DNA of 64,000 bases from Sphingomonas pruni NBRC 15498 (GTDB lineage Bacteria > Pseudomonadota > Alphaproteobacteria > Sphingomonadales > Sphingomonadaceae): contig NZ_BCYZ01000011.1 in assembly GCF_001598455.1 (NCBI RefSeq), positions 1 to 64,000 on the forward strand, in the 5' to 3' direction. Under the pieces are notes generated by a model, which was given only the letters and a program-made list of their open reading frames with translations, ran no database searches and was not told where the DNA came from. Position 1 is the stretch's first letter, and each line of letters begins with the position of its first letter. The translations under genes were made by a program, and so were the position numbers. Positions 62,960-64,000 of this stretch are shown piece after piece.

Positions 62960-63778
62960 TCAAAAGCGGCGGGCGATTCCCGCGTAAAGCTCGAAATCCG
63001 GGGCATTGCGATCGAGCCCTGCAACCGCCCCGACATCCAGCTGCAGCGTCTTTCGCGCCATCCAAGCAAGCGATGCGGACGCTAAATCCTGCGTAGTCGA
63101 CCCCGACGGATCTTCATCGCGAACCAGTTGGTCCTCCAGCGTGAGGGTCAAGGCATCGTTCAGCGCGAAACCGACGCCGATTACGGCGCTATAGGCCAGA
63201 TGCCGGCCGCGTCCGTCCTGATCGACCGCGGCGTCAACTTCGGGCGTCACCTCGAGGTTGACCGTCTTGGAGAGATCATAGGTCACAGGCACGACGAGCC
63301 CAGCTCCCCAATCCCCCGCCCCGACCGGAGACCGTCCGACCGGCAGCGTCACGAACGGTTGGACCGCCACCGAGAAACCACTACCATCGGGATTACGCAG
63401 ATTCGCTTTGATGCCCAGCGTCGCATCGCCGGTACGGGTCGCGCGATCGACGACGCCGCCGGTCCTTTCGCGAACAATTCCCAACGGCGTCCAACCAATT
63501 TGTGCCTCGACGCTATCAGTCAACCCAATCCGTAGCGACGTATCGCCGATCAGCACCGTGTCGGTGCGATCGCCACCCTGTTTGTCGAGCGTCCAGTCGC
63601 CGAGCGAGGTTTCGACCGATACCTGTCCCGGCGCCATGGTGCAGGCCGGCGTACCGAGACCCGGCCGCGCCGGGCAGTAATCGCGGCTCTGATCGTCGGC
63701 ATGCGCGATGGCAGGGGCGGACACAGCTGCCGCGAACAGCAAAAGCATCGCGCCAGCTTGCCGAGGATGGAGAGCCAT
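62960..63778 (-). CDS. Exported outer-membrane-type beta-barrel protein (transporter-like)
   Basis: 272 residues from the ATG at 63778, four bases after the xthA stop. Signal peptide ending SAPAIAHA, then strands with alternating hydrophobic residues (TDTVLIGDTSLRIGLTDSVE; GVGFALNDALTLTLEDQL) and an aromatic last residue (ARRF), like the phenol-degradation meta-pathway outer-membrane family. Cys in YCPARPG and PACTM may pair. Substrate unknown. Confidence 0.7.
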   Translation of the reverse strand: MALHPRQAGAMLLLFAAAVSAPAIAHADDQSRDYCPARPGLGTPACTMAPGQVSVETSLGDWTLDKQGGDRTDTVLIGDTSLRIGLTDSVEAQIGWTPLGIVRERTGGVVDRATRTGDATLGIKANLRNPDGSGFSVAVQPFVTLPVGRSPVGAGDWGAGLVVPVTYDLSKTVNLEVTPEVDAAVDQDGRGRHLAYSAVIGVGFALNDALTLTLEDQLVRDEDPSGSTTQDLASASLAWMARKTLQLDVGAVAGLDRNAPDFELYAGIARRF

Positions 63779-63782
63779 CGGC

Positions 63783-64000
63783 CTAGCGCAACCGGACCCA
63801 AGTGGGGGCGTGATCGCTCGCCTTTTCGCGGCCGCGATATTCCTTGTCGACCCCGGCATCGGCCAGTCGGTCAGCAGCGACTGGGCTTAGCAGCAGATGG
63901 TCGATGCGAAAGCCGGCATCGCGCTGCCACGCGCCGGCCTGATAGTCCCAGTAGGTCCACACCCCGCCCTGGGGATGGCGTGTGCGCAGGCTGTCGGTCC
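63783..64000 (-). CDS. xthA: Exodeoxyribonuclease III, 3' end only
   Basis: The window ends inside this gene. The last 71 residues are present: TYWDYQAGAWQRDAGFRIDH, LLLSPVAADRL and the catalytic His in KASDHAPTWVRL. This is the C terminus of the ExoIII/AP endonuclease family used in base-excision repair. The N-terminal part lies beyond base 64000. Confidence 0.92.
   Translation of the reverse strand, partial: TDSLRTRHPQGGVWTYWDYQAGAWQRDAGFRIDHLLLSPVAADRLADAGVDKEYRGREKASDHAPTWVRLR

Overview
The window looks like chromosomal DNA of a sphingomonad (Alphaproteobacteria, Sphingomonas-like). Support: high GC; a serine palmitoyltransferase of 420 residues with an ACP, a ceramide-reductase-like SDR and a GNAT-type ceramide-synthase candidate close together; several TonB-dependent receptors, one with a FecI/FecR pair; a De Ley-Doudoroff galactose branch; and an interspersed palindromic repeat typical of alphaproteobacteria. 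There are no rRNA genes and no prophage, and I saw no CRISPR array. One tRNA-Ser(CGA) is present.

Layout. 1-2.3 kb: nadE behind a structured leader. 2.3-9.6 kb (minus): sigma factor, anti-sigma, STN-TonB receptor and a large autotransporter. 9.7-11.5 kb (minus): CutC and an aspartylglucosaminidase-like Ntn hydrolase. 11.6-13.7 kb (plus): AsmA protein. 13.9-30.5 kb (minus): a tightly packed 12-gene operon, the most unusual part of the window. It encodes four paralogues of one unrecognised family (A), two of another (B), an S8 protease with full triad but no signal peptide, two small trypco2-like proteins, a possible ABBA-fold prenyltransferase, a 1471-residue amidase plus papain-like protease, and a DUF3467 protein. 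A near-consensus sigma-54 promoter sits directly before it, and a receiver-less sigma-54 activator gene with tandem palindromic sites lies upstream.

32-43.5 kb: a galactoside catabolic region. It holds KDPGal aldolase, KDGal kinase and a sodium/sugar symporter, with a divergent FadR-type regulator; then aldose 1-epimerase and an SMP-30 lactonase; then GH27 alpha-galactosidase, a CE2-like esterase and an alpha/beta-hydrolase. Together they suggest release of galactose from acetylated galactosides, its uptake, and oxidation through galactonate to pyruvate and glyceraldehyde 3-phosphate. An IS6-family transposase relic lies between the parts.

43.6-50.3 kb: tRNA-Ser, hspQ, a TonB receptor, rplU-rpmA, an acetyltransferase, a TetR and an AraC regulator, and a 58-residue Cys-containing protein. 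50.4-62.1 kb: obgE, proB, then the sphingolipid block (SDR, ACP, Spt), a hybrid histidine kinase, lptF-lptG, a desaturase and the ceramide-synthase candidate. Sphingomonads carry glycosphingolipid in place of LPS, so LptFG here may export it. 62.2-64 kb: two paralogous small secreted proteins, an outer-membrane-type protein and the 3' end of xthA.
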